From positions 16,812,607 to 16,876,606 of the forward strand of contig NC_026656.2 in the NCBI RefSeq assembly GCF_000004075.3: a stretch of 64,000 bases of DNA. The letters are read 5' to 3'. Below the pieces are notes generated by a model. It searched no databases. It was not told the origin of the DNA and saw only the letters and a list, made by a program, of their open reading frames with translations. Position numbers and translations under genes: made by a program. Below are positions 39,541-51,739 of this stretch, piece after piece. Numbering within the stretch: the stretch's first letter is position 1; every line of letters starts with the position of its first letter. The stretch comes from Cucumis sativus. Taxonomy: Eukaryota > Streptophyta > Magnoliopsida > Cucurbitales > Cucurbitaceae.

Positions 39541-39725
39541 CTTACACATACTTTCAATACATCAATTAGTGCACACTTAGATAAGCTTACACATACTTTC
39601 AATACATCAATTAGTGCACACTTAGATAAACTTACACATACTTTCAATATATCAATTAGTGCACACTTAGATAAACTTACACATACTTTCAATACATCAA
39701 TTAGTGCACACTTAGATAAACTTAC
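39541..39725. repeat. 45-bp tandem repeat array (4.1 copies)
   Basis: Units begin with cttac at 39541, 39586, 39631, 39676 and 39721, giving four full copies and a stub. The unit contains acatactttcaatacatcaa and ttagtgcacacttagat; copies differ by only one or two bases. Because 45 is a multiple of three and no stop occurs, both strands stay open over about 78-86 codons with a 15-residue repeated peptide. I treat those frames as by-products of the repeat. It is not a CRISPR: there are no unique spacers. Confidence 0.93.
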
Positions 39726-40173
39726 TTTGATCTGAGGTTGATTCAATATTTTTTAAGTTTCTCTCTCGCTTGAAATTGAATCAAACTTGTGGATCTCTCT
39801 CAATTCCAAAAACCATCTAAACCACCTCTTAACTTAAACTAACATTTTACTCGTGTAATGATTTCTTCAGAGCTAGATTACATCTTTGCGAGATTTGACA
39901 GCCTAGCTTTAGATACAAAAATATAATAATCTATAATGATATAGTTGTGTATATTGTCTATCACAGTCATATTTTATAAATAGCATTTAATAAAGAGTGA
40001 AAAACATTAAAGGAAAATGAGAGGCAAAACATTGGAAGCTTTCCCAAAAGTGACTTGCAAGTCAAGTCCTCGACTACTTTTCCTTTTTTCTTTTTTCCTC
40101 TTTTTTCTCCCAACGAAGAGAAACCGCTCTCTTTCCGGAGGATAACAAACAAACCTCCATCGTCAAACCAAAA

Positions 40174-42309
40174 ATGGAGAAAACAAATTCCACTTCCTCA
40201 CACCTTCAATCACTACTTGCTTTCTCCTTCTCCTTCCTCGCCCTCTTTCATCTCACTGCTCATGCTCAGAGTCTTCCCCCGCCAAAATTCGACGGTTTCG
40301 TATACGGAAACCACTCACTGGACTTTAATACCATCCACATCGAGGCCTTTTTCGATCCTGTTTGCCCCGATAGCAGAGACTCCTGGCCACCTCTCAAGAA
40401 AGCCCTCGATCATTACGGCTCTCGCGTTCGTCTTGTCATTCACCTCCTCCCTCTACCGTGAGTACACTCGCTCCTTCTCTTATGTGTTTCTGCTTTATGA
40501 TTTCTGCTGACTGCTCTGTTTTATAGCACAGAGCTTTTTTTATTCTAGTTTAGAAATTGGAAAATGGATGATCATCTCAATCCGAAGGGTCGATACTTAG
40601 CTGGAATTAATTGTTATGTCTTCACGTCGTCACTTTACTGAAACTTGGTTGTTTGTGTTGGATTTCTATGGAAGAGACAGAAGTTATGTTAAATTTGCGT
40701 AGTAGTAGTGTGCTCAGGTTGGTATTGTAAGTAAATTAAAAAAAAGAAAAAAAAAATCCCTGAGGTGATTCTTTAATTATTTAAAATTGTTCGTATTTTA
40801 TCCTTTCTCATGGATTCATGCGCGAAAATTTTCTGATAGTTTATATTTTCTTGGATTGCAGTTATCATGACAATGCATATGCAGCATCTCGTGCTTTACA
40901 TATTGTGGATTTGGTGAATCCCTCGGATACATTTAAATTGTTGGAAGCGTTCTTCGGGGATCAGGTTATTTTTTTGTTCAATTTATTACATGCATATATT
41001 TTGAATGTAGAGAACTATTGATCTGGTGATGTATAATCGAGAATGAATGTGTGATCGTATTAGAATTATGGAGAAAGAAGAAAACAGAGTTTGAACACAA
41101 AAGGGGTTGACATTTTATTCAATAATTTTGTCCGAAAGGGGGAGTGGTATGTATGAGTACCAACTGGCGATTGTGAGAATAATAACCAGACGAATAACTT
41201 TAACAAACTACAATAATTCGTAATTTATCATTTAACAATATAGCTGAATTTCATTTGATAAATGGTTTTCCTAGCTGTACGAGTTTAGGTTTTCAATCAC
41301 TTCTCTCCAAGCTCTTTTTTTAGAGCTAATGTTTTTTTTTTGGAAATTATCAAATAAATGGCACTTTCCTGCTGTATGTAAGTTCTCTGGGTTTCGCATT
41401 TGAAATGTTTAGCAGCATTAACATAGGCTTGTTTGGTGGTATGTTTTAGAGCTTTTGTATTAGAAACTGTTGAACTAGTAATACACATCCTTTTATGGGA
41501 AGAACAATTTTGGTTGTTAAGAATTATAGGTGGTCCATGAAAACAAAACGAAGAAAAATAACAGAAAATGGTTTAAAAAACAGTAACCCAAAGTTGTTTT
41601 CATTGATTTCTGTTTTTTCTTAATGTTTTAAAAACAACTAGCAAACAACTGATGAATCATGTTTTCACTGAAATTGGACGTATTTTGTTGCATCATTAGT
41701 AGTGACGGTTTCTGAATGCGAAATGTTGAGTTGAACGATCAAAATGACTAGAAGAACTTTGTATTTTATGTAGTCTCACTCTGACTCTCACTATTATAAA
41801 AACTGAATGATTGTGTTTCTAATAAACAGAAGCAGTTTTACAATGCTGAAACTCGTTACTTGTCAAGGGCTGCTATCGTGGATAGCATGGTGAAGTTTGG
41901 AGTTGAAGTACTTGGGGACTCCTACAAAAACACTCTAGTAACTGGTTTCAATGACAGGGAGACCGATCTTTTGACACGTGTTTCTTTCAAGGTATTATGG
42001 CATCACACTTCAATTTCTAATTTTCTTGGTTGTTATAAAGATATGTAGACTCATGTTATAACAGACAAGTAATGCGATAATATTGTGAGATTGTTAATTG
42101 ATCTCTCTGCATGTGTCATTCATTTTGAACTCTCTTACATCTTGCAGTTTAGCACCTCAAGAGGAGTCTATGGAACACCTTTTTTCTTTATAAATGGATT
42201 TCTAGCTCCTGATAAAGGGTCTCCCCTAAATTATACTGAATGGAGAAACTTGATCGACCCTTTGATCAAGAAAAATAAGAGATCGGGGTCTCAGCATCTG
42301 TCACTATGA
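40174..42309 (+). CDS. Secreted thioredoxin-fold (DsbA-like) protein
   Basis: Four coding exons: 40174-40457, 40862-40964, 41830-41991 and 42148-42309, giving 236 residues. Residues about 10-32 form a hydrophobic signal peptide ending HLTAHAQS. The mature protein has KFDGFVYGNHSLDFNTIHIEAFFDPVCPDSRDSWP, i.e. a thioredoxin-fold strand followed by C64-P-D-S67, where a classical oxidoreductase would have CxxC. A cis-proline loop GVYGTPFFFINGF lies in the last exon, and NYTEWRNLIDPLI closes the fold. This matches the plant thioredoxin_4/DsbA-like superfamily proteins annotated only as thioredoxin superfamily. A single active-site cysteine argues against a standard dithiol oxidase; an isomerase, glutathione-linked or structural role is possible. 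The intron 2 donor (CAG|GTTATT) is weak. Confidence 0.88.
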
Positions 42310-42867
42310 AGTATTTGGTCGACAAAAATCTCTATAGTCTCCACGGCCACACATCTTTAATTACTATATAAATATCTATATGGTTTGTAGATGGAGAGCA
42401 TCTAATCTTGGAAGGTATACGGACTTGGCTTTTATGTGATAACCCATTCTCCCAGGTAAAGGTTAGCCAGTCTTGATTGGTTATGTGAAAAAACGACTCT
42501 TGCTAGTGAAATATTCATTGTTATGCAGTTGTCTAGTAATGTGTAAGATGGACATAGATTGTGTTTGAAGTATTCCAAGGATGCTTTCAGTGGCTTTCTC
42601 TATTTGTTTTGAAGCAATATATATCTCACTGGCTTAGTTATTTCATATGGGGCTTTACTACTCACCCAGCTGCTTTTTCTTCTTCTTCCAATCTCCGCCA
42701 CATTGTTATGCAGACCTTCAATATAGAAAATCAAAATCAAGGTAACTTGAGCTTTCTTTCATTACCGAGTTCATCGAAGCGAATGTCCAGTTAGTTTATT
42801 GATTTTTGCCCTTCAGTTAGATGAGATTGAGTTGTGAGATGACATAAACCTCAAGAAGACTTACCAC

Positions 42868-43380
42868 TGGTTAAGAGCCTAAGACCCAAGTCTCTGAGTG
42901 ATACCTACTAGAGGTTGTATGTTCAAATACTTAGGTGATTTATTGGTTTCGATTGAATGCGAGTGAGAATGAGATGAGATATAGCCTTGAAACGGCATGT
43001 CTGCTGGGTAAGAGATGTAGTTTTTGAGTTATATTCATTTTGTTAAGATACCACCAGAACAACACCCAGAAAAGCTCAAGAACACTCAAATATTATATGG
43101 AAATATTATGTATTAATATTAGAAAAGTAACAAGATAATCTGACTTATAATAATATTATGAGAGAAGTAACCATATAATCTGGCCTTTTGGGAGGGTTGG
43201 TTTCTCCAAAATTCTTCACATCTTTCTCTCAACCCTCTTCGCCCAAAGAAAGTTCTATGGTAAACTTAGTACCTATTTACTAATATGCTCCTTCTAGTAA
43301 CCATACAAATATTCTACTAACAATTCTATTGTATCTCACAACTTCTTAACTTTTTAACTTGGGTCTTAGGCTCTTAACCA
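42868..43380. repeat. 24-bp perfect inverted repeats flanking ~465 bp
   Basis: The 24-mer at 42868-42891 (starting tggttaagagcctaagac) is repeated exactly in reverse complement at 43357-43380. Inside are two diverged direct copies of an agaaaagtaacaagataatctg-like segment (about 43120-43185). Next to the left arm, tggttaagagc and atgttcaaatac resemble tRNA A and B boxes about 50 nt apart. It may be a transposable element or a SINE-like piece; no family was recognised. Confidence 0.6.
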
Positions 43381-44357
43381 TAGAATATAGTCAATGGCTA
43401 GTTAAAAACCAACGAACCCTTGATGCGATTAGGGCTTATCTAGCTCTTATACCCATCACGCCAACTAAGTCGAAATTTTGTTAATGTCATGTATCGTTTT
43501 GATTTTGTAAATTCCAAAATTTAGAAATGTAATTAGGCCCCCTCTCAGTTTATTATTTTAAAAAAATATTTACAAACGTTAAAATTGAACCACAAAAATT
43601 TAACTATAGCTTCGAGCTTTTGAAAGATTAGGTCTATTAGGCACGGGATTATTAACTTCATGTGTTTGGTGTTCATTTTAAAAGATGATTTTTTATCAAC
43701 ATGAGATCTGATTGGTTGATCAAAAATATACTATAATTAGATCTAAAGTATTGGATGTAACACAATAAAAAATTGCAGATATATCAAGATTTAGATCAAA
43801 TACTTAAAGTGATAAACTAACAATAGATTCTATCACTTGTTGATAGATTTTACTTTCTTAAAAATGTTACTATACTTGGTTTATCAACCTTAAAAGTACT
43901 CTCACATTGCAATTATTCAACTTTTAAGTCTTGAGTTTTGGATCAAGCTTACCTAATCTTTAGGTGGACGCTCTACCACTTGGATACAGGAAAACTATGG
44001 ACCATGGGACCATCAACAGCCACATGGAAACAAATCAATATTATAGTCAAACGAATCAAAATATCCGAGGATAAAATATTTTGTGGCAATGCCTTACGTT
44101 GCGTTTTAAGAGTAAGACTAGGACATGGTGTTGGCTTTCCACCACACTCTATCATATGAGTACGAATAAATTCATCTTATCATGTTACGTCAAAACCCAT
44201 TACAAAATTAGATAATCATCGTGGAATAATGTTTTGTGTTTCATTGAGTGTGTGAATCTCTTAACTAGTTAAGGTAAGCATTATACATTCGCATGGAGCT
44301 GAATCCAATTTAAATCATTCTAAGATGTATCCATAAAACATCTATCTAATAATTGAT

Positions 44358-44430
44358 TTAAGGATGTGGTTGAAGGTTTATTTGGAGGCTGCTCGTGGTT
44401 TGGACACTGTTAACTATATCCATTGTAAGC
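44358..44430 (+). pseudogene. possible receptor-like-kinase fragment
   Basis: One frame reads LRMWLKVYLEAARGLDTVNYIHC, resembling kinase subdomain VIa of plant receptor kinases (RLxIALEAAxGLEYLHxxC). No further kinase motif follows, and an A12 tract lies about 420 bp downstream, so a captured or retroposed gene fragment is possible. The match is short and could be chance. Confidence 0.3.
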
Positions 44431-45406
44431 TTATATATATATGCCTTTTTATCACCCATTGTGGTGTGGAATGCAGTTGTTGGTCTTAGTTTCGGGTCTT
44501 GTTCCCTATGAGGCATAGGAGGTTGTTAGAGAGGTTCTTCGAGGACATTTTTGGTAGGGGGAGGGGAGGAAGTTATCATTAAAGGAAATGGTTTAATGTT
44601 TGAGCATCATCTTGTTGGCTTTCTAAGTTGCATTTGAGGAAGCAATGCCACAAACATGCTTTGGCCTATAGTGAAGATAAAGGTGTTTAGGAATAAAGAA
44701 ATGACAAAAGAGTAAGAACAAAAATCATGGACAATATTTAATTTACATGATTGAAGTTGCTTGAAGAATTATGGAAGTTAGCTGAAATTCTTTCCTCCTA
44801 TTGAAAGGGGTTCATAATTTTAAGGGGGAAATGCTTTTGTTCTCTGTACAACAAAAAAAAAAAAGTAAAACTTTTATTAGGCCCTTCCACTTTAGCTTTT
44901 ACATTTTAGGGTCGGATTGACTGATCGTCAGTTAAACTTAAGGATAAACTAAAACAACACTTGTAAAATCTTAGTAATTTTAGAACTTGGAAAGTGCGTT
45001 TGGGGCAAGGGTAACCCATAACCCATAACTATAATAATCACCTTTCACTACAATAAATCTATTTTATACTCTTCAATTAACTAGAGTCCAACGCTATTTC
45101 AAAACTCAATCGATTAACGTCTTTACTATTTTATATTTATCATTTTTTATTATTTGTTACAATGTTTACATCTACTTTCTCGAATTAAAATAGTTTATAC
45201 CTTAAATACATACTATTATAAGATAATAATCTAATCAACTCTTTGCCTTCAAACACTCTCTTATAGACTAAATGGAAATGGAACATAAAACAAACTTAAA
45301 AAAAAGTAGGAGAAGAAAGAGTAAATTAAAATGTGATTTGAAGAAGAGAAGAAGACATTGGGCACATGCCTACAAGTAAGTAGAACTTAGAAGGAGAGTG
45401 AATACT

Positions 45407-45589
45407 TTAGGAAACATGTGTGAGTTCTGACACAGAACCCACAACCTTTTCAACTTCACTGTCTTTCAATTGCACCCCTTTCTTTAAAAAATTAATTAAG
45501 GGTTTCCCCTTGATGTTACCAATGGTCTTATCCAAACAGGCAAGTATTGGCACACATGTAAATGTGTACCACCAAGCAACCATCCTCAT
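45407..45589 (-). CDS. Possible small membrane-associated protein (60 residues)
   Basis: The reading frame on the minus strand starts MRMVAWWYTFTCVPILACLD, a short hydrophobic N-terminal segment, and continues with KTIGNIKGKPLINFLKKG and VQLKDSEVEKVVGSVSEL, a charged segment with helix-like spacing. The composition is far more protein-like than the surrounding AT-driven frames. A TATATAA box lies at 45738-45731, 142 bp upstream of the ATG, and a purine-rich leader lies between them. A second in-frame ATG is two codons in. I do not recognise the family and no intron is needed. It could also be one exon of a larger gene. Confidence 0.45.
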   Translation of the reverse strand: MRMVAWWYTFTCVPILACLDKTIGNIKGKPLINFLKKGVQLKDSEVEKVVGSVSELTHVS

Positions 45590-45730
45590 CTACTTTTTGG
45601 CTTTTGTTTCTCATTCTTACTTTCACTTTCCTTTTTGTCCTCTCTTCCTTCTACTCATTCACTCTCTCACCCTCACGTGAAAACGAAGTTCCACAATTCC
45701 TACCTTTTGGACATGTTTTACATCAGTTGA

Positions 45731-45738
45731 GTTATATA
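45731..45738 (-). promoter_or_regulatory. TATA box candidate for the small protein gene
   Basis: Minus-strand TATATAAC, 142 bp upstream of the candidate ATG at 45589. Confidence 0.4.
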
Positions 45739-46931
45739 GTCATCTAGCTTAACTTTGTAGTTTTCGTCTTTTCATTTAAAAAATGTGGTAGAAGATAATT
45801 TAAACCACAAACCTCTCCATTTCAATTAATCTATGCTTGCTACGAATATTTTTTCAATTAAAAGTAAGAAAGTTCTTGGATATATAAATAAAACTAATAT
45901 TCCAATTTGTACGTGATTTTTAAAAGGTAGAATCCAAGTAAACTCAAACATGTTAACATGGGAGGAAATCTGAGGAGATTAAAAGTCAAAACCAATCATG
46001 TCAACTTAACGATATTGAACTATTAATTCAAGGGCGTCAAAGATAGTAGTATGTTCTACTTCTAACGTTAGCTAGAACAAAGAAAAATCATTATTCCTTA
46101 CTACAAAAATGTAATTTGAAATGTATAGTCTATCGATACGCGATATTTTAAGTTAAAATCGATAAGAAAAATTACAATCATTAGAACTTAACCAAATTAA
46201 TATCGTGCTCGTTACGAGAATATGAAAAACGATCATTATAAGAACATATATATCTTAATCAATTAAACCATGGTTAAGTTATTAGCAAGTAGATGTTCGT
46301 TAAAAGTACAAAAAGTTCTTCTAGATCAAGTTAGATCTAAGTGTCCTAACATGTACTTATTATCGAATTAAATTACATTTAATTATTCTATCATGTACGA
46401 TCCGTAAAGTAAGACGACTAGTTTTCGTCCCGATATATTGATTTCATACTTGTTTACCTAATTATTTTTTTAATAAGTTCAATTAATAATAATAATAAAT
46501 AAATAAATAAATAAATAAAAGGGAAGTCAAGCTCTGAAATTAATGTGTAATTTGATATTTAGATGATTTTAAGGAAGAAGGCCATGTGCATCCTCGACTT
46601 AAAACCACATATATAAATTGTTATTACAAGCAATGGTTCTAATTTAATTAGCAAACCATGTTAAGTGTTAACTACCATTGACATTTTCACCAAAAAAATA
46701 CAATTTAAAAATAACCCTTATTATATGGAGATCCCATTTTCAACCTTTAAGTTTATTGATTTCAATTTATTATTTATTTTATAATATTAATTATTATTTT
46801 AATTATAATTAAACAATTCCAAAAACCCATCTGATATTCCTTTGCCATGTGCATTGCCACTGTTTCAATCATTTTCTCTTTTTTCTTTATTACTCCCATC
46901 TTAAATTTCTTACTTAAATTATACACAAATC

Positions 46932-46933
<2 letters not shown>

Positions 46934-46970
<37 letters not shown>
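46934..46970. repeat. (ATT)n microsatellite
   Basis: About twelve uninterrupted ATT/TTA units. Confidence 0.95.
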
Positions 46971-46971
<1 letters not shown>

Positions 46972-48098
46972 GTTATCGTTATTATATCATATGGATTTAT
47001 ATAATAATTTGCTTTGAATTGTATTTCGGTCGTTGAATTTTCGTAGTTAGTTCTATTTGATATTTTTATATATCTTTAAAATGTTGTTGTTGTTGTTATT
47101 TTTATTATTTTTGGAGGTGTCATTGTTGACCTATTCAAATGGGAAGTGCATTTAAATTCTTACCATATTAAATAATAACAACATTAAATGAATAACAAAT
47201 TTTAGAAAGAACAAAAAAAACCCATTTTATAATTAGAGTAAATGAAATATGAAAAGAAATAAGTTTGGCAGTCTCTAATAGATGTTTAGATTATAAGTAC
47301 TTTAATAATAAGGAAAAAATGTTTAGTAAGTAAGACGGTAATAATAAAAACAGAAAGTGCGTTGTAGCAAATTATGATGTTTAGTTACACATAACCTTAA
47401 CATGGAATTATAGATTTGAAGAAAAAATGTAATTTAGATTATGGTTTAATATATTTGAAGTGTTTTCTTTTGATAAATTATTTTAAATTTAGTCCATCAA
47501 AAGTGACGAAATATGAATAGTTATTGAAAATGCTAATAAACAACAAAATAATTTGAAAAAATTAGTATGTGTAGAAACTTGATTTAAGATAATTTCTTGA
47601 AAATATATGGTGACTATATGAACGAAAATATATTTTAACCGACAATTGGAAGTTAACGTGTATGAATCAAAGAAGGCATCAAATTATGTGTAGTTTGGGC
47701 ATATGTAATGAGTAATTTTATATATATAGTATTTGTCCCTTTTTGCTTATATGGTCCTCCTTGGATCTTGGATTATCTAATAATCACATGCTAAACTTCA
47801 TTAATTAACTTAACTTTCTACCCATCTCCCCTTTCATTCCATCACTAACTTAATTCCCTTTTTATTTATTTATTTTTCCTTTGAATGTTATGATTCATAT
47901 ACATATACTTCCAAATCTACCCTCACAAATTTCTGACGAATTTCTGGTCGGTGGATATTATATATATATATAGAAAACAATCAAATATATAATACATATG
48001 TATATATAATCAACCATCTATCTGATCAATATAACTATGATTAATTTCGTAACATATAGATACATGTATTTAATATGTACTTATTGTGGGTACTATAG

Positions 48099-48120
48099 TT
48101 TTTTTTTTTTTTTTTTTTTT
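48099..48120. repeat. T22 homopolymer
   Basis: Uninterrupted T run. Confidence 0.95.
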
Positions 48121-49992
48121 GATGAGGTTGAAGATATATCATTTACTTTTTTTAAAAAAAAAAATCTTAAATTTCAAAATGTTACCTTTTAATTTGGTTT
48201 GAGAGACTTCTACTACTTTTACAACTTAAAATTCACTTTCAATCGTTAGTATTTGTCGAATTTCAAATCATAAAGTAAAATATTGAAGTGAGCCTTAGTA
48301 AAAACTATAAAGTAAAATTGTAAGATAGTGAAACCGACCATTTAACCAAATGAATATTGAATTTAAAACTTGAGAGTAAAAGCATAAGAACTTAAAACTA
48401 ATAGAGCAAATCAAAATTAAACTCAAAATTCCATATGCTAGAGTGCAATCTCAATTCTAAATTTGAGGATAAAAAGGAGAATTTCTCTTCAATTCAACCA
48501 TTTTCATTTTTGCTAAATTAACAAGGTTAATACTAATCATTCAATAATAAAATCTAATAGATGGTTTCAATTGTAAAAATCAAACAATTAGAGTTGAAAG
48601 AATCATAGACTTTTATTCAAACTTCATCTTAGTCAACTATACTTACTTTTGCATTAACAAAAAAAAAAAAAAAAAACTTAAGGTAGCTTATTTTAGGAAT
48701 GAATACAACACAAGTCACTAATTTATTTATTTTTTTGTTTTCAACTATATCAACTTGATTGATAAATACTTTAAAAATCATAGTGCCCTACTCTAAATTA
48801 TCATGTATATCTTATCAAATTTCCACTATATATATATATATTATTAATTTAGCTAAATAACACTATTACCTTTTGAATAAACTGATCACAAGCTAAAATG
48901 AGAAAAATTATATTTGACATAAAATCATTGAAAATAATTACAAAAAAAATTGTTAATGAATGTGATCATCAATTCATCATATCCAATTACAAAATTTAAA
49001 AATCATTAGTGGGTATGTGAATTGGTATATATGTCAAAATTTGGCATGTGAATATGATATACATATTTATATGTTTTGAATGATTAGGGTTATAATATCA
49101 CGTTCATTTATCAATGTTCATGTGGGATTGTCTATGAAATATTATTATATATGTATGATAAGAAAATTTAAAAGAGTTCCAAACTTCAATATTATTAATA
49201 AAAAAGAAAAGAAAAGAAAATTGATTAAAAAATTAGAATGAAAATAAATAGTGAGGTGGAGAGTTTGATTTATTCACGGCTTTCCTGCTGGTGAGGCCAT
49301 GTGAGTTTCCTCTCTCAACACCTTAACACAACGTGGGAATGATTCAAATCATATTTTCCCTTTTCAATTTATACATTTTCCCAATTTATATTACATTTTA
49401 TTTTTTTTCCAATTATGATCATCATAATCATAATTTCCACAACTGATATTACTTTCTAAACAATATTCAAATGGAGTTAACTATTAGTTGATATACAAAG
49501 GATAAAATTTTAGGTAATTAAAATATTGAAACACTTATAAAAATGAGAAAGAGAATTATTTGTGAAAATGACAAAAAAAAATAAAATAATAATAATAAGG
49601 TTATTCCACACGTATAAAAATAAATCCATACAATTTTTCTAAAATTTGTTATCGATGTTTGATCGTTCAAACTATATATTATTATAAGATTTAACTAATG
49701 AAGGGTGAACCCATCATTTTACCATTCCTTTTAAACAAAAATACATGATTTAAAATTCTCAACAAATTTGAAAAGGATAGTCATATATTTTTGTAATATA
49801 TTTCAGAAAGAAAAGAAAAGAGACAACAATTTGCTTGCAGTTGCCAGAGGTCACATGTGAGGTTGTTGGATTGGGGGATTTAGGGTTCTTATTTAAGACA
49901 TTCATTTGCTTCTCAATTCCTAAACCATCCTTTCTTCTTCATCATCTTCTTCTTCTTCAAAAACTCTATCTCTCTCTTTCTGGCAATTAATA

Positions 49993-51739
49993 ATGGAGAA
50001 ACTTCCTTTCGCATTTGCCTTCTTTCTTGCTCTATCCAACTTCTTCTTCCTTTTTGTCAATGCATTTACCGCCTCGGGATGGGCTCCCGCCCATGCTACC
50101 TTCTATGGCGAGAGCGATGCCTCTGGAACAATGGGTAAGTACACAATATTATATATCATTTACAATAAAGTTTCTCTTTCGTGTTTCCATACTCAAGTCT
50201 ACATATTTTCTAATCGTCAAAATTTAAAGTAAAAGAAAAAAAAATCATGAACATTGGTTTTCTAAAAGGTGAACAATCAAATGTATTTAGTCATATTTAA
50301 TTTAATTTTCTTAAGATATATTATAACTTGTTATATAAAGACAATAACAATGGTATGAGATAATATATAATATTTATATATTTTTGCTACATTTACAATT
50401 TTGTTGGTAAGAAATAAAAATCTTAAATTTTGTAATTTAAAATTAAAAAACGACCCTTACGGGAAAGTGCACTTTAGATTAATACCATTGTCTTTTCTAT
50501 GTAGAAAAGCACAATATTAATTAAACTTTCATTGTGTTTACATATGTGAATATGTAGGTGGAGCTTGTGGGTATGGAAACTTATACCAGACGGGTTACGG
50601 GACGAGGACAGCAGCGCTGAGCACAGCATTGTTCAACGACGGAGCATCGTGCGGTCAGTGTTTCAAGATCATATGCGATTACAAGACAGATCCACGGTGG
50701 TGCATTAAAGGAGCATCAGTGACGATAACAGCAACAAATTTCTGCCCACCAAACTACGCTCTACCAAACAACAATGGAGGGTGGTGTAACCCTCCGCTTA
50801 AGCATTTCGACATGGCTCAGCCTGCTTGGCAGAAGATCGGCATTTACAGGGGCGGAATCATCCCTGTCCTCTACCAAAGGTATATTATTAACTTTTAACT
50901 TTTTAACTTGGGTCGATTTGGTCTTTTCACTTTGGTGTTTTTGTTTTAATTGTTAAAAGATTCTTAAACATTTAATGTGAGTTTTCAACGTAAGATGCTC
51001 CATCAGCCATGTGACCTAAATCAGAATTCAATCTAAAACAATTGGAATCTAATTTTTAAAATATGGTGAATACAAGGAGCCAAATTTCGTCTTTAAATTT
51101 CAATTTTGTATTAGTAAACTTTTTAGATGTTCTTTTTTTAAAAACATACAAGTTTATGAATTTTAACCATGGGAATTTTAATTGGATTCACCTAAAATGA
51201 ATTGTGGTGGGTATTATTGGTTCTCTATATTTTAAATATTAATATAATAACAACACTCTCAAAATAATTGAAAAAAAAATTACACACCTGAAAGCTTAGC
51301 CCACAAAAATTAATAAAACAAACTTCATAGTTTATGGACCAAAATAAGAACATACTCCAACAAAAAACAATATATTGTATATAGTTGTAACATAAATGAG
51401 TTTGAATGTGGTTGATGATGATACAGGGTTCCTTGCAAAAAGAGAGGAGGTGTAAGATTCACAGTGAATGGAAGAGATTATTTTGAACTTGTTCTAATAA
51501 CCAACGTGGGAGGAGCGGGTGACATCAAGTCAGTGTCTATTAAAGGCTCTAAATCAAGCAATTGGACCCCAATGTCAAGGAATTGGGGGGCCAATTGGCA
51601 ATCCAATTCCTATCTAAATGGCCAATCTTTGTCCTTCAAGGTCACCACAAGTGATGGGCAAGTCCAAGTTTTCAACAATGTTGTGCCTTCATCTTGGAGA
51701 TTTGGCCAAACATTTGCCAGCAAGGTCCAATTCAGCTGA
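49993..51739 (+). CDS. EXPA: Alpha-expansin
   Basis: Three coding exons: 49993-50134, 50558-50879 and 51427-51739, giving 258 residues, normal for the family. The signal peptide is about residues 1-24. Domain 1 (GH45-like, about 30-150) begins [27 protein letters not shown], has conserved cysteines in [22 protein letters not shown] and GWCNPP, and the HFD motif at 130-132 in [10 protein letters not shown]. Domain 2 (CBM63-like, about 160-258) carries the aromatic and basic residues of [35 protein letters not shown] and SWRFGQTF. Alpha-expansins loosen cellulose-xyloglucan contacts non-enzymatically in the acidic apoplast during growth. Intron positions are usual for EXPA genes. Nothing appears broken. 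Confidence 0.96.

Larger units (their letters stand above)
42310..45406. other. intergenic DNA with repeat and gene-fragment debris
   Basis: After the 3' UTR of the thioredoxin-fold gene this stretch contains a 24-bp inverted repeat pair (42868-42891 and 43357-43380), a possible kinase-gene fragment at 44358-44430 and an A12 tract at 44853-44864. The open frame at 43938-44159 has no recognisable features. No intact gene is supported. Confidence 0.6.
45740..49992. other. AT-rich intergenic DNA with microsatellites
   Basis: No gene seen. It includes an (AATA)n run at about 46496-46518, an (ATT)n run at 46934-46970, a T22 run at 48099-48120 and an A-rich run at about 48659-48676. The last 150 bp form the expansin promoter and CT/TTC-rich leader, with a TATA-like ttatttaag near 49890-49898. 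Confidence 0.65.

Noticed and set aside
39486..39746. open frames on both strands over the 45-bp array, and a CRISPR-like look
   Set aside because: The frames stay open because the unit is 45 bp. There are no unique spacers between repeats, and the host is a plant.
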